Shown here: positions 45,873-58,520 of the stretch, piece by piece
How the letters are laid out: every line of letters begins with the position of its first letter
Position numbering within the stretch: the first letter of the stretch is position 1
From: Bimastos eiseni
Lineage: Eukaryota > Annelida > Clitellata > Crassiclitellata > Lumbricidae
Length of the DNA: 64,000 nucleotides
Assembly (NCBI GenBank): GCA_959347315.1
Contig: OY365815.1
Location: forward strand, 12,230,038 to 12,294,037
Direction of reading: 5' to 3'
Position numbers and translations under genes: made by a program
The notes under the pieces: model-generated
Told to the model about the DNA's origin: nothing
Seen by the model: the letters and a program-made list of their open reading frames with translations, nothing else
The model's database searches: none

Positions 45873-46499
45873 CACAGACCGATCGATTGACTGATTTACT
45901 GAATGAATGATGAATGAATGAATGAATGAATCAATGAATAACTAAATAAATGAATGAGACGAGAGGCACAGAGAGAAAAAGATTGACAGACGGATTGAGA
46001 TTCATATCTGGAGACGACGGCCGATGCCAACTGTCTGGAACGGCCTACATCTACCTTTCCGAAGGGATTACGTCTCCTTATCCGCGTTTTATTGCAGAGG
46101 ACGTCGGCTGTACATGCTTCCCTCTCTCTCTCTCTCTCCCTCCCTCCCTCCCTTCCTCCCTCCCTCCCTCCCTCTCTTGCATCCATCTCTTCCTTTTTTT
46201 CTTGGTTCCCTCTCTCGGTTCCCTCTCTGATCTCAGCCGAATCGATACAGCCATATTATGTTTCTCCTCCTGATATCATCTTCGGATCGTGACGTTTGCC
46301 CAAGCACCCTGCTTAAGCGTTCGTAGACCCCACCGAACACACTGTCCTTTCTCTGCCTCTCCCTTTCTTCTCTTCGCTTCAGAAATGCATGCTATCAAAA
46401 TTAGCGTGGCCAACAATAAATTGTCTAGCACTGAGCAATGCGAGCATGGTCATACATGTATTTGGGTTCACGCTTTGATTCCATAAAACGCATGAGTAT

Positions 46500-47000
46500 A
46501 GACTTTCTTAAAGCAGCCATTTGAGCTTGCGTTATACGATACTGCATTAGTTCCTCTGAAAGCAACCATTTAGGCTTCCATTCTTGTGCTGAATAAACTT
46601 TTCTGACATAGAAACAGAACGTAAGCCTGAATGACTCCTTAGAGAAGAATTCACACAGAACCAGATCGCAAGTTGAAATGGCTGCGTTCAGCACAGTTAT
46701 TATAGCAGTGACTGGGCGTAAGCCAGAATGGCTTCTATCAGAAAAGGCTTATACAGAATCAGAAAGTGAGCTCAAAAGGCTGCTAAAATTCTTCTCTAAG
46801 AAGCCATTTAGGCTTACGTTCTGGTTCTGTGTGAAGTGTAAACACTTTTGGAAAGGGCCATTTGGGATTTGTTCTGGTACTGTATAAGCTCTTCTGAAAC
46901 AGAAACAGAGCGTAAGCCTGAATGGTTCCAGGTGTCTTAGAGAAGAGTTTATACAGAATCAATCTTCTGAAAGCAGCAATTTGTGCTTATATTCAGGTAC
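46500..47000. repeat. Cluster of inverted and direct short repeats
   Basis: The phrase AAGCCATTTAGGCTTACGTT and its complement CGTAAGCCTGAATGG recur at about 46555, 46620, 46710, 46800 and 46910, each next to TTCTTCTCTAAG or CTTAGAGAAGA. For example, 46612-46665 is an inverted relative of 46785-46840. Confidence 0.7.
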
Positions 47001-47064
47001 ATTCTTTTTGCTTTGCAGCTGCTCTATTCACCTACTATGGTAGTACCTGGTATAGTTAATCGGA

Positions 47065-47137
47065 GTCCGATTGGTTAGAGCGGTCGGCCTGTAAAGCTCA
47101 GGGTGCGCCGAGTGGGCGGGTTCGACTCTAGTCCGAG
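47065..47137 (+). repeat. tRNA-like segment (probable SINE head or tRNA pseudogene)
   Basis: Contains an A-box-like TTGGTTAGAGCGG (47071-47083) and a B-box-like GGGTTCGACTCT (47118-47129) at tRNA spacing, with CTGTAAA between them resembling an anticodon loop. The acceptor arms pair poorly, so a functional tRNA is unlikely. Confidence 0.45.
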
Positions 47138-48570
47138 GAATCCTTGTATAGGGACCTTTAGCAAGTCCTTCGCGCACAATAATTATTGATCTGCAGTACA
47201 AATGCAATGCGCAGTCGCGGTGTGTGTGCAATTTTGAGCAAAATATGTTATAAGAAGGGCAATATCAAATTTCAGAATAAATAATAAAATAAAATTTAAG
47301 TGGTTCGTGAATACGTGCTGATCTATCTGATGAAATTGTCGGCCGATGGTAAAAGATGTTAACAAACGTTGCGGTAGTTTTGCCTCAGTTATACAAATTA
47401 ATATATGAGTGCGCAGGCCGCACGGTGTAGGAGGGAAACGTTAGAACAGGAGGAAAATGAGAGAGAAATAGCCACTCGCCATCGAATGCCCAGGTAAAGA
47501 TTGAAGGTGTCAAAGAATCACACCCACCGGTCACTCGGTTGCTTCTTGGAGTTTGATTATTGGGGTTTCTCTTCTATTGCTAAGTAGGCCATGATAATGT
47601 GTGGCCCTACTATAATAGCCGCTCTAGTGATCATTCATGTCGTTGGATTCACTTTGTATCCACTTTCATTCGACCTCACCTACAGCAGTTGCTAAGACAA
47701 CAATATTAAAATAAAGGAAGCTCTTATGTCCCAAAGTGGAGCATACAATGATAAAGGCGATTACTTCCTGCTAATTATTGGTTAAATTGGTTGGGTGCCT
47801 TTCTGACTGTTTCCACGCCATAGAAATAGTCGCACTACATATCCTTCTACTTCTTCTTCATATTTTATTAGTACTACTATTAGTAGTAGTATGGGGAAGT
47901 AGTGGAACTTCCAAAGTATTAGTGGTAGTAGTAGTGGAATTGGTGGAGGTAATAGTAGTAGTAGAACTATAATTATTACTTTTATCATTATTATCTGGCC
48001 CTTGAGTGAACAACATTTAATGAGTATACCTTCTTCCCTAACTTACTAACTTACGTCCGTATCAAAATTCCTTGCTTGATGACAGAACGAGAGTTGCCCT
48101 AATCATCCTAATGCATTGCTCATAAAGTCGTTGTAGCTCAGAGGGAGCTCAGCAGTGTGGAATTAGACTCACGTTATCTGTTTGTGGGGAAAAGCTGTCG
48201 TACGCGAGTACAAATGACTGAAAAACGTGATTTTTGGTTAGATGTCATCTGAGAGAAGGCGTTATCTGATATAGATAATTATGAGGCGAACGCTATTTAA
48301 TGCATTAGCACCTATTCCGCAGTTTTAAATTTAATATTACGTCTAAGATTGTGAGAGATGAAAGGTTCGGTGGACTTATGTCTGCGATTTTAAGGGAACG
48401 TCGTCCACGAGCTCCTTATCATTGCTAGATACCCTCGACTAAGGGCAGATGGCACAATTTGGTATTCATGTGTTGCTGCATGCAATGCGCAAATTTGCCT
48501 TTGATTGAAATCGATCGAATTGGACTCGTCCGTGACGATTCAAAAATCGCCCCATTGTAAATTGTAATTG

Positions 48571-49125
48571 CTACTCTGTTTCAGCAGGTTCTACTACAGT
48601 TTCAGCAGATTCTGTTACAGTTTCAGCAGATTCTGTTACAGTTTCAGCAGATTCTGCTACAGTTTCAGCAGATTCTGCTACTGCTTCAGCAGATTCTGCT
48701 ACTGTTTCAGCAGATTCTGCTACAGTTTCAGCAGATTCTGCTACAGCTTCAGCAGATTCTGCTACTGTTTCTGCAAGTGATATTATAAGTATTTCAGCAC
48801 TATTACTCTAAGCTCTATTACTGTTTCTACAGTCTGTGCTACTGTTGCTAAGGATTCTTCTATTGCATCTACTGTGTCTGTGTGTTCGGAAACTGTTTCT
48901 GCATGTTCTGTCAGTATTTTTAGTGGCATATCGTCTGGATATTTTGATTTTTGTCAACTGTTTCTTCTGCTGCTTCAACAAGCCCTTGAGCTGCCTTAGT
49001 GACTTTTTAACGTAGTTTCATTCATGTTTATACCCCGCAGTACAATTTACCAGGCGCAATTTCTCTTCAACTGAATCCGATCTTCTTCGCTTCTTTAGTT
49101 TCTGTGCATTTTCTACGGGTGTTGT
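48571..49125 (-). pseudogene. Possible decayed coding sequence with Ala/Glu/Thr/Val heptad repeats
   Basis: On the minus strand, 48571-48785 encodes nine or so copies of the heptapeptide AETVAES and ends AETE-stop. Before it, in shifted frames, come AETVSEHTDTVDAIEESL, QGLVEAAEETVDKNQ, and a basic KLKKRRRSDSVEEKLRLV (about 49055-49105). Glu/Ala/Val-rich content persists outside the exact 21-bp array, which suggests decayed protein-coding sequence rather than random satellite, but several frameshifts or stops interrupt it. No homologue is recognised. Confidence 0.35.
48583..48775. repeat. 21-bp minisatellite, about nine copies
   Basis: Unit TTTCAGCAGATTCTGCTACAG with G/A, T/C variants. There are no spacers between units. 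Confidence 0.95.
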
Positions 49126-51559
49126 CGCTGTTGTTTCCAACCGAAATCGATTCCGTTGTTACGACGGTTTCTTTATTGTGTCACCGTTTCTGTTCGGTTC
49201 TGCCTCTACTTCCTGTCGGGTGCTTTATTCCGTGACAGTTTCCGTTTTAAGACGACGGCTGCAGCGACAGCATGGAAGCGCCACGATTGCCAGAGCGTGT
49301 ACACAGGAACCCGCTGGCTGGTCGAGACGGAGACAGACGGCAGGCAGAGAGCAAACAGGCAGACAGATAGATAGACAGACAGATAGACTGAGAGACTGAG
49401 GAACAGACTGACAGACTGACTGACAGAGAGACGGATACAGAGAGCGAGATACAGAGACAGAAAAAGCGAGCGAGACAGAGATACAGAGACGGAGACATAG
49501 ACAGAGAGAACAGAGAAAGACAGAGAAAGACAGAGACACAGAGAGGGAGAGAGAGATAGGTAGAGACAGATGGAGAGAGGTCATCGAGCCATAATTCATT
49601 GGACGGCTGCGGTCATCTCCATTCCGAATGGCAGGAAGGCAAGTCGGGAGTTCCATAATTTCTGGAGACGTTTTCGTTTCTCCGAGGCTCCTCGATACGT
49701 GCTCTAATTCCTCGCCGGGATTTAGAGATTTTCCCAGCGTCCCAGCTTCCCCGAAACGTTTGACCAATCGTCGCGTCCTGATAGGTGAAGCCCAACTGTA
49801 ATTGGAATTACGCACCGATTATTATTGCAAGTTGCGGAAAGGGTTCGTCATTAGATTGCGTGTCGCTGGTTGGCAGATAAATCGTGACCGCTTCTTGACA
49901 AAGCCCGGAAGGAATCGTTCGTTCGTATCGAGGTCTGCAGTCTGTGCCTAGGGTTGACCAATAAATTACAGGTCGCGGGTTGGCCGTTGGATGACCCAGA
50001 ACTCTGTCATCCTGTGGGCTCTAACGTATTCGCTGCGACTAATCTATAATGCATACACGATTTGAATGTATTTATAGATTCGAAATTGCGCCACAATGAG
50101 CAACAGTGTCTACGTATATTTGACCATCATAGGCATATGTGTATAAAACAGACAGGCATAGACACATGCGAGGCTCTTGAAAGGTGCTACATAAATGAAA
50201 GGGGTGTATGGATATGTTATACATGCATACAATTACAAACACACATACATAGTTACATACATACATAAAATACATAAATAATCTATAAGATACATCTATA
50301 TATAGTTACATACGTGCATGTATCAATCAGTCTATTAATCAATGAAACTTGATATATAGCGCCTCTTCAAGAAATCTACTCAGAGGTTCCCAGTCCTACC
50401 ACGACCAAATAGGACCAAATAACTACCTGTACACCTGTACTAGTATACATTTCATTAATACACGCATAAGCCTACCTGTTCTATACCCTACTTTATCTCT
50501 TGTATAGCTAATACCTATCTATTCATTCCTTTTCATATGATGCCATACTCCCACCTTACCCTTACTCCAGACAACCACGGATTGTCTCTACACAACATCG
50601 TCCCAGATGAAACAGAGAAACCTGGTGACGAATACACAGCTGCGTATCACATGCATCGACTGGATCAAACCGCTGCCAAACGTTCGCATGCATACCTGCA
50701 TGGTTGCCATTAGAAAGAAACATTAGACGTGTCATCTGAAACAACAGAAGCGGCAAATCGCCTTCGGAGATATCCGTCTGCGCCTCGACACGCTCGGCAT
50801 AAAAACGCACCCGATTATATGTGCGATTTTTGTGGTGCGCCAGCAAACTCGACATTCAACATTGAACGATATAATGATCAGAAGCAACTGACGTGCAGAT
50901 GTCACTATGCAGTCGTTTAACAATTTGAGATTGGAATATTTTATGCAGAGAATAACACTTGAATTATGTTTATTACTCCAACTTAATATATCGGAATATA
51001 TAATGCTCACAAATAGTCTTTAAATTATATTTAAACTGAGAGAGGGTAGTTAACTGTCGTTAACGCCAGAGTAATTTGTTTCCCGCTTGAGGGTCACAAA
51101 CACTTAGTGTGGAAACAGCGTGGTATAAAGTTGTCGGCAGTACGAACAGTGCCGTCACTATACCACTGAGTTTTCTTAATTATTTTTTATTTAGATATTT
51201 TTTCACATTAAAATGATTAAATGCAAAATAACCTAACCCGCTCGGCATTAACTGTTACAGCGTTGCCGTAGAGTGATGACAGCTTGCTATAATCAATTCG
51301 CGGTGGCAAGAGTTCCCGCGTGATTTCGCCGCATAAACGGGCATTGGCCTACTGCAAGGACTGCATGGAATGCAATATAAATCGTCGAAAATTACTCAGC
51401 ACTCACAAAAGCCATGTCGGAAGATCAGCTTATTTACCGGCGTTACACTAAATCAAGTACACAATAACTAAGTCTCTAGTTTCGTTGCCAGGTCAAAATC
51501 CTGGGAGGCCGAGCCGAGGAGACAGAATCGTGCTACGGTGGTAATTGGCGAGGGGTTGC

Positions 51560-51945
51560 GCAGTAGTAGAATCTGGATAGAACAGCTTGATGACTTCGGT
51601 TTTCAGTCGTACATGTGAAAGTAGCAGAAGAGAGAAAGCGGAGATGAGGCACACTTTGGAGGCACAATATGGGGATGAGCAAACTGACGCAGTTCCTTTG
51701 GGTGTCTGTTCCAAAGAGCAATAGTACGGCATAAACTGAAGTGCGGTCGCAGAATTTTAGGATGAGACTGGAGCCAGAGATAGAGAAAGATATGACGCTG
51801 AGCGAGTAGACACCGGCAGTTGGACGGTGAGTACTGTAGCTGACGAATGTAAGAGAGTTGCAGCATGGACTAAGGAGCGAAGAAGAGGTTTGAAGTGCGT
51901 TGTAGATGATAGATACAATTTTGTACTGGATGCGCTGAGGTTATA
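51560..51945 (-). pseudogene. LINE relic, RT C-terminus (L2/CR1-like)
   Basis: On the minus strand, shifted frames read RIQYKIVSIIYNALQTSS (near 51915) and, downstream, RPHFSLCRTIALWNRHPKEL followed by RQFAHP. These resemble the R-I-x-Y-K-...-Y-x-A-L and A/L-W-N-x-L-P-x-x-L segments at the end of L2/CR1-type reverse transcriptases. Heavily degraded. Confidence 0.5.
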
Positions 51946-52898
51946 GGTGGTGTTTGGGCGTTTTGGTGACTGCGCTGGCAGGAGCGTTACATAGTACCAC
52001 TTTTGCATGTATCGTCACAAACAAATGACAATTCGTTACATTGTAATTTGCAGACAATCGTGGATTTGGGGAGGAGATGCAGTATCCCTTCTCCTATCCG
52101 CCACCCCAATCTGCATCCCCTCAGACCCGTAGCCAGATGCAAAATAAAGACGAGACAGAATCCACTCTTGAACTCATCCAATTACCGACCCACTGCCCTG
52201 CCCCCTCGTCCTCTCCACTTCCATATTCTTACATCCCAATCATCTTTGCCCTTACCTTCCTCATTCCGCTCCCACCTTATTCTCTGTATGAATAATATAT
52301 AACACACTGGGGCGCAGAACTGAGGAACCGAGTTCGAGACTGACCATGCAGACTATTTCGTTAGGCGGGGAAGTTGGTTAAATTCGATGCATAGCGTTAT
52401 GGGCGCCCTGCGTGTCTGCCGACAGTCAAATTCGACTCCTGTAATAACTTGTCATCATTCGTTCATACTGTGTTTATAATCATACTCCGATTTGCAATTA
52501 AACGAAAATATATCATTATTGCTCTTATGGCAAAATAAAGCATAATGTTGTAGAATCATAAACATAGTTGGGTAGGAGACAAACTGGATTGCAACCACTT
52601 TGGTGTTATTTATTTGTGTTCATTTCAGGAAGGGGAAATATGTCTATTGGCAACGGATGCATAGAAATACACTTTGAAACTGTGATCTATGTGAATTTCA
52701 CACAGATCCCTGCTCAAAAAATCTATAGGTGCATATAGTGATGAGGCTTCGTCACAACTAGTGTCAAGCAGGCTGAAAAGTAAGTAGCACAGACGTTAGT
52801 CACGTTAATGATGAAATACATGGATGTAGACAGCAATAACACGGCTATAAACTATACACTAAAATCTTGCGAGGGACTGATATTTAAAACAATTATCT

Positions 52899-52920
52899 GT
52901 GGGTTTTTGGAAAAACCCAC
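52899..52920. other. Perfect 10-bp stem palindrome
   Basis: GTGGGTTTTT (52899-52908) and AAAAACCCAC (52911-52920) separated by GG. Short; significance unknown. Confidence 0.6.
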
Positions 52921-55189
52921 TCCATAGGTGCCCGATCTGAGATCCGGTTGAATTTAAACACTGAGTATTATTGTTGCAGTTAACTATGTCGTTTACGATT
53001 TAACGCCGGTTGATGGCGGGATATGGTAACAATTAATTACATAGGCTCAGACGGGAAACAGAGTTATTTTATATTATATCATGTTATAATGATATGTGAC
53101 TAAACTATAAATTAAATTGAATACTTTCTTAGTTTGAAGTAACTTTTCTGTGAATGTCCGAAATTAAAATTTTAATACCGTCAGTAAGATGTGGCCTTGA
53201 AAGTTTTTTAGATGCCAAGCGACGCTATAGACTATAAGACCTCTGGATAATATGTCGCTAACTCTGCCACTGGCAGTACTCGGCCATTGCCAGTCCCAAG
53301 CCGGGATAAAGGAGGAGGGCGACGCTAATGGTCTTTGTTACCACACAGTGTCGTTAAACTGCAACAACCACCAATATATCGTTACCGCTTAATAAGTTAT
53401 TTAAATATTTATACGTAAATTCATTGAATTGAAATGCTGTAATTTGCTGAGGTTAAGCATTTGGGGGCACGAGTTTTTAGGGTCTAAAAAAGAACATTTG
53501 TCGTGTAGGACGAATTAAACGAAATGCACTAAGTTGAAGAAGATGAAGTGATTTGAGTATGGAGTATAATCTGATGGTAAGACAATGTTACAGTGAGTTA
53601 GAAACAGGCGCATAATGGAGACTGCTAGCGAAGACTGATAAAGAAGTCAAGAGTGAACCGATGCAAGAGGTAAGCGATACAAGATTCGGTGTATGCGGTG
53701 AATAAAGGTAAATGTATGCGAAACAAGTAGGTCAACGATACAAGAGGTAAGCGATACAAGAGGTAAGCGATACAAGAGATACAAGATAAATTGGCAATTC
53801 CATGCTTACACGTATGCGAGACTTCTACTGCAAAGGTATGAGCACCTTCTTTCAAATCACTCATAGACAACGGCGATATAGAGACAAATTACTATAATAG
53901 ATCACATTAGAAGTGAGATCGAACGAAAATTGACCAATTAAATTGGCAGAGGAGAAACTAATCGATGTAACCTAAAAACCGCCATAGTTGTCTTAGCCCG
54001 GTTATAACCATGCACTCTCAACCTGTATAGCCTACGTTTACAGTATGAGTGTATGTTGTTACTTTTTGTAGGCTTATTGTATTAATGTAATGCAGGTATA
54101 TATACCGTGTACTTAAGTCTTTATACATGCATGCATTAATTTAGCGCTTGCTAAACACGTTGAGAGTGCAAACACATGATCATTATTCTTCGATGCGTGT
54201 ATGCATATCGGATAAGCAAGCATGTGCAACCTGGCGGCCATTTATGAGGCGCCCTAATTAGGCACAAACCACATCAATAAATGTAAGCACAATCTCGCCT
54301 GCAGGGTATACGCTAACACATGAATACTAACAAGAGATGGACGATTAGTTGAATTGTTTGTGATCAATCAGAATTAGAATTAGAATTAGCCAAACTTAAA
54401 GGAATAGCCAATTTAGTCGATTAGCTGATAGATTAGCTTATCGTTTAGAATTTAGTATAACTATATGGAATCTTTGAAGTAATTTTCCCAAAACTCATGA
54501 TTTCCGACATACCTGGTTATTGCACTGAACGCCTCAATTATATAGCCCCTCTATAGGATACGCGCTCTTCAATTTTCAATGTTGAGTTTATTTAGCTGTT
54601 CATTTTATATACCAACGTACCTACTTACTTACGCAGAGCGCATAGTTTATCATTCTATTTGTTACATAAATATCTGAACATAATTATGTAAGTGCATAAA
54701 AAACTGAGCTGCTATACATCATATACAGCGCATTGACGTATTGTATATGAGTGAATAGCGTAATTCACTTTAGATAATATATAGGTCATAAATATATGTA
54801 TGAACATTGGCAGGCATTGTATTATATATATATAAATTATATATATATATATAACTATATTGATTCACCCACTTATTTAGTCAGTGTTATGAGCACATTG
54901 TGTAAATATACACGTAACACTTTTTTGTCGTCGACGTATTATGTATTTGATACCTGCGTATATATATATATTTAGTCCCCGATGTATACGTGTACTTAAC
55001 ATGTATCATGTAGCCAGAGTTGTATGCATTTATACTATGTATATATCTCATATATACAATATAATATATATACTATATATAGTGTGTGTATATTTTCAAC
55101 GCAGATGCTTCACAGCTGTTCGCTGATTGAATCTTCTTGTGTTCAGCCATCATGTGCTGCCATATTGGCCTCTGTGTGTTGAGTTGAGT

Positions 55190-55764
55190 GGTGGAAAGAA
55201 GGAGGAATGAAGCATTACAGGGACGAAGATTATAGACAGAGACGGCAGCAGTAAGTGTTGGAAAGGAAGAGGGAGAAGGAGGAGTAGGTGGAGGAAAAGA
55301 AGAGGAAGAAGGAGGAGTAGGTGGTGGAAGGGGAGATGGAGAAGGAGGAGTAGGTGGTGGAATGGGAGAGGGAGAAGAAGGAGTAGGTGGAGAAGAAGGA
55401 TTATGTGGTGGAAGAGCGGAGAAGGAAGTTTTGGATGAAGAAAGAGTAGGAGGGAGGGCATTGGGAGGACGAAAATAGAGAGGGTATACGACAGAGACAG
55501 AAGGGTGGAAAGATGAGATGACAGAGGGACAGAGACAGAGATGGAGACAGAGACAGAGATAAAGACAGAGATAGAGATGGAGACAAAACAGAGGAATAAA
55601 ATAGACAGAGACAACGACCTGAAAGGTCAGAGAGCAAGTAGTTGATATGATGTAGGACATTTGGGGAAAAGAGGATTGCAGTAAGAACAGAAGAGGATGG
55701 AGGAAAAGGGAAGACAGCAACGGAAAAGATACAGAAGGAGGACGCATAGAGAGAAAGAGAGAGA

Positions 55765-55807
<43 letters not shown>

Positions 55808-55826
55808 AGAGAGAGAGAGAGAGAGA

Positions 55827-55911
<85 letters not shown>

Positions 55912-55946
55912 TAAGAGAGAGCGAGAGAGAGAAAGAGAGAGAGAGA

Positions 55947-55981
<35 letters not shown>

Positions 55982-56008
55982 AGAGAGAGCGAGAGAGAGA
56001 GAGAGAGA

Positions 56009-56093
<85 letters not shown>

Positions 56094-56880
56094 AGAGAGA
56101 GAGAGAGAGTAAGAGAGAGAGAGAGAGACAGACAGAGAGAGAGAGACAGACAGACAGAGAGTAAGAGAGAGACAGAGAGAGACAGAGAGAGAGATAGAGA
56201 GAGGGTCTATCAGAGGAGGGAAATAAGAAAGGGATGACGAGCAGCTATAGAAGTCGAGATCAAAAAGGAGACGGTGATGGTTAGCTAGGAGGAGGACGAG
56301 ATCGAGATGGAGAGAAACTGGGAGGTGGAGATGGCAAGACGCTTTTAGAAGGAGGAGGAGATAGAGAGAAGTTTCGAAGGAGGAGATGGAGATGGAGAGA
56401 AGCTGGGGAGAGGGAGATAGCGAGAAGCTGCTAGCATAAGAAGATGGAGAAAAGTCGGAAGTAGTATATGGAGTCAGGCTGGGAGGGTGAAAGGAAATGG
56501 AGAGAAGTCGATGGAAGGAGGTGATAGAAAGAAGCTGGGAGGAGAAGGAGAGTAGATGCCAGAGGAGAAAGAAATGGAGATTATCTGGGAGGAGAAGAAG
56601 GTGAATTGAAGCCGGGGACAGGAGATGAATGAGATACGCTTTCAAGAGGAGGAGGAGGAGGAGGAGGAGGAGGAGGAGGAGGAGGAGGCGGAGGAGACGG
56701 AGAGAAGCTGGGAGGACAGGAAGCTGGGAAAAGAAGATGGAGATACGAGGACGCAGAATGAGGTGGCGGGAATCTGGGAGGAAAGCTGACGGATTAGTAG
56801 ACTTGAAAAGTCCAGAGGAAACGACGACAGACGGTGGTCGCTGCAGCAGGGTGCCTTGGGATTGGGGTAGGGTCATGTAG
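55190..56880. repeat. About 1.7 kb purine-rich tract
   Basis: The plus strand is overwhelmingly A and G: GGAGAAGGAGGAGTAGGTGG repeats (55260-55400), (GA)n with regularly spaced GTAAGAG interruptions (55745-56205), degenerate GGAGATGGAGA (56280-56640) and (GGA)n (56645-56692). The long Leu/Ser/Pro-rich minus frames are products of the composition. Confidence 0.9.
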
Positions 56881-57340
56881 GGTGGCGATGGGGGCCCCTG
56901 ATTGTCCAGTCAATGTCGTTCGTCGTTCGTCGTATTCGCCGCTTCTTTGTCGGAACCAAATCGATAAAGATGGAGCAACGGAGCGAGAGAAACGACCGGA
57001 CGACAGACAAACAGACACGACACTTCACACAGACACACAAAGATCAACCCGTAAAACACACACATACGACCTCAGATGTATATATATATATATAATATAT
57101 ATATATTATATTTATATGCGTTATGTCTATTATATGTAATATTTGCAAAGTGCATCGTATATATGTAATTATGTATATGTATATATGTACAATGTATGCG
57201 TATAATATTACAATCAAACAAACAAAACCTATCCGCATATATAATAAAATGACAGCAGTTCAATTCAGTCGTTGACAACCGCAGAACGCTAACCCAGAGC
57301 AATAAGCGATACGGTTTCCATATATATATATATATATATA

Positions 57341-58512
57341 CAGGGCCGCCGCCGACAGAAATTCCGGGCCCATAGGCAGAACAGTCATAGGCCTCTAAAC
57401 AACATTGTGTCATTGGGACATATTGGGGAAAAACAAATTGACATAATAAAAGTACGGGTACAACCGTTTGATATCAGAAATACTTATATATATACACATA
57501 TATAATATTTGTAATTATATATACAACTATGATACATTTAAAAGTATTTTGACCTCTTTCTGCATGAATTTCTTGAACAACTTTCGGGCTGCATGCTTCG
57601 ATAAAGTCATTTTGAGAATCTGCTGAAAGTTAGTGGGTCTGAAAGCGTTGTCAAGTTTCTTTAGATTGTTTGACTTTAGAAACATGTACTTCTAGAACTG
57701 GATCATTCTGGGTCAACAGTAGAATAATTCTAAGAAAATCTCCTTTATTTTTGTCATCAATTTTGTTCGAGAAGCTTCTGAAAGTAGGCGTAAGTCCTCA
57801 TTCGCTCCAAAATTAAACCACTGCTAAAATTATTTTGATTAATTCGCTCCAGTAGGCTACTTCACTTTTACAGCAATTTGACACTGTACATACTTTCCTC
57901 GTAGAAATCCTGTTTCTAAAGAAGTCTTGCCAATGCATATAAATTTTTTCAAGACCGTCGCATTTCTCGTGAGATGGCCTGCAACTCACGGTTTCTTTCG
58001 TTTGTAGATGAGCCAATGTGGCAGAGTGCCAACATCAATTCCATGCCTTTCTACATCTTCAATGAGTTCACAACATTGATCAATTTTTACTTGAAATAAT
58101 GTGGCAACCGTGTTTTGCCTTTTCAAACGAGCTAGCTTTTTTTATAGGGCCTAGTTCACATGCTCCAGAGTTGTGTGTGATTTTCATCGTCACAAGCGAA
58201 AGTTTACATAAATTATTTACTGCATAGTTAAAAGCGCGCAACGCAAAATTTAGCAGAAGAAAGTTCTTTTTTTAGACGAAAGTTCCACGGCCAAAAAAGA
58301 TAAGTAGGCCGACGATAATATTTAGATGGTTTTAGTTTGAACTGATTGTAGTTAAGTGTCAGTAATATTATATTTAAAAAGGAATAAATCAAAAAAATTT
58401 ATGAAAAATTGAGTATTTTGGGTTTCACAAGTTGTTTGCGATTCCCGTCCGGGCCACCAAACATCGCTGGGCCCCTGGACATTTGCCCCTCCTGCCCCTC
58501 TTGGCGGGCCTT
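57341..58512 (-). mobile_element. Internally deleted hAT copy, related to 60622-63926
   Basis: Left end CAGGGCCGCCGCCGACAGAA and right end TTGGCGGGCCTT correspond to the ends of the hAT element below. 57560-58060 matches its 62370-63070 (for example TTTCTTGAACAACTTT and GCATGCTTCGATAAAGTCAT). The minus frame 57813-58016 aligns with its HEKCYIQWRDSERRF...LKRILAVV region. The flanks TATATATA (57333-57340) and TATGTATA (58513-58520) could be a degenerate 8-bp duplication but lie in TA repeats. Most of the transposase is deleted. Confidence 0.8.
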
Positions 58513-58520
58513 TATGTATA

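Larger units (their letters stand above)
49126..55190. other. No gene recognised apart from a LINE relic
   Basis: Contains a (GACAGA)n tract (about 49330-49570), a GGTGCTACATAAATG tail near 50184, an inverted tail at 50344-50383, the LINE relic at 51560-51945, a hairpin at 52899-52920, a CAGTCCCAAGCC motif at 53289, a GCGATACAAGAG(G/A)TAA tandem near 53660-53790 and (TA)n runs near 54830. Confidence 0.5.

Noticed and set aside
46092..46292. Ser/Leu/Pro frames around 46.0-46.3 kb
   Set aside because: Driven by (CT)n and (CCCT)n runs.
48128..48210. A-box-like TAGCTCAGAGGGAG, possible tRNA
   Set aside because: No matching B box at the right distance and no cloverleaf pairing.
48583..48775. CRISPR-like regularly spaced repeats
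   Set aside because: The units are contiguous 21-mers without spacers in a eukaryotic genome; this is a minisatellite.
55073..56876. Leu/Ser-rich minus-strand frame of 491 residues and Pro/Ser-rich neighbour
   Set aside because: They follow from the purine tract and (GA)n repeats. No domain, start context or splice chain.
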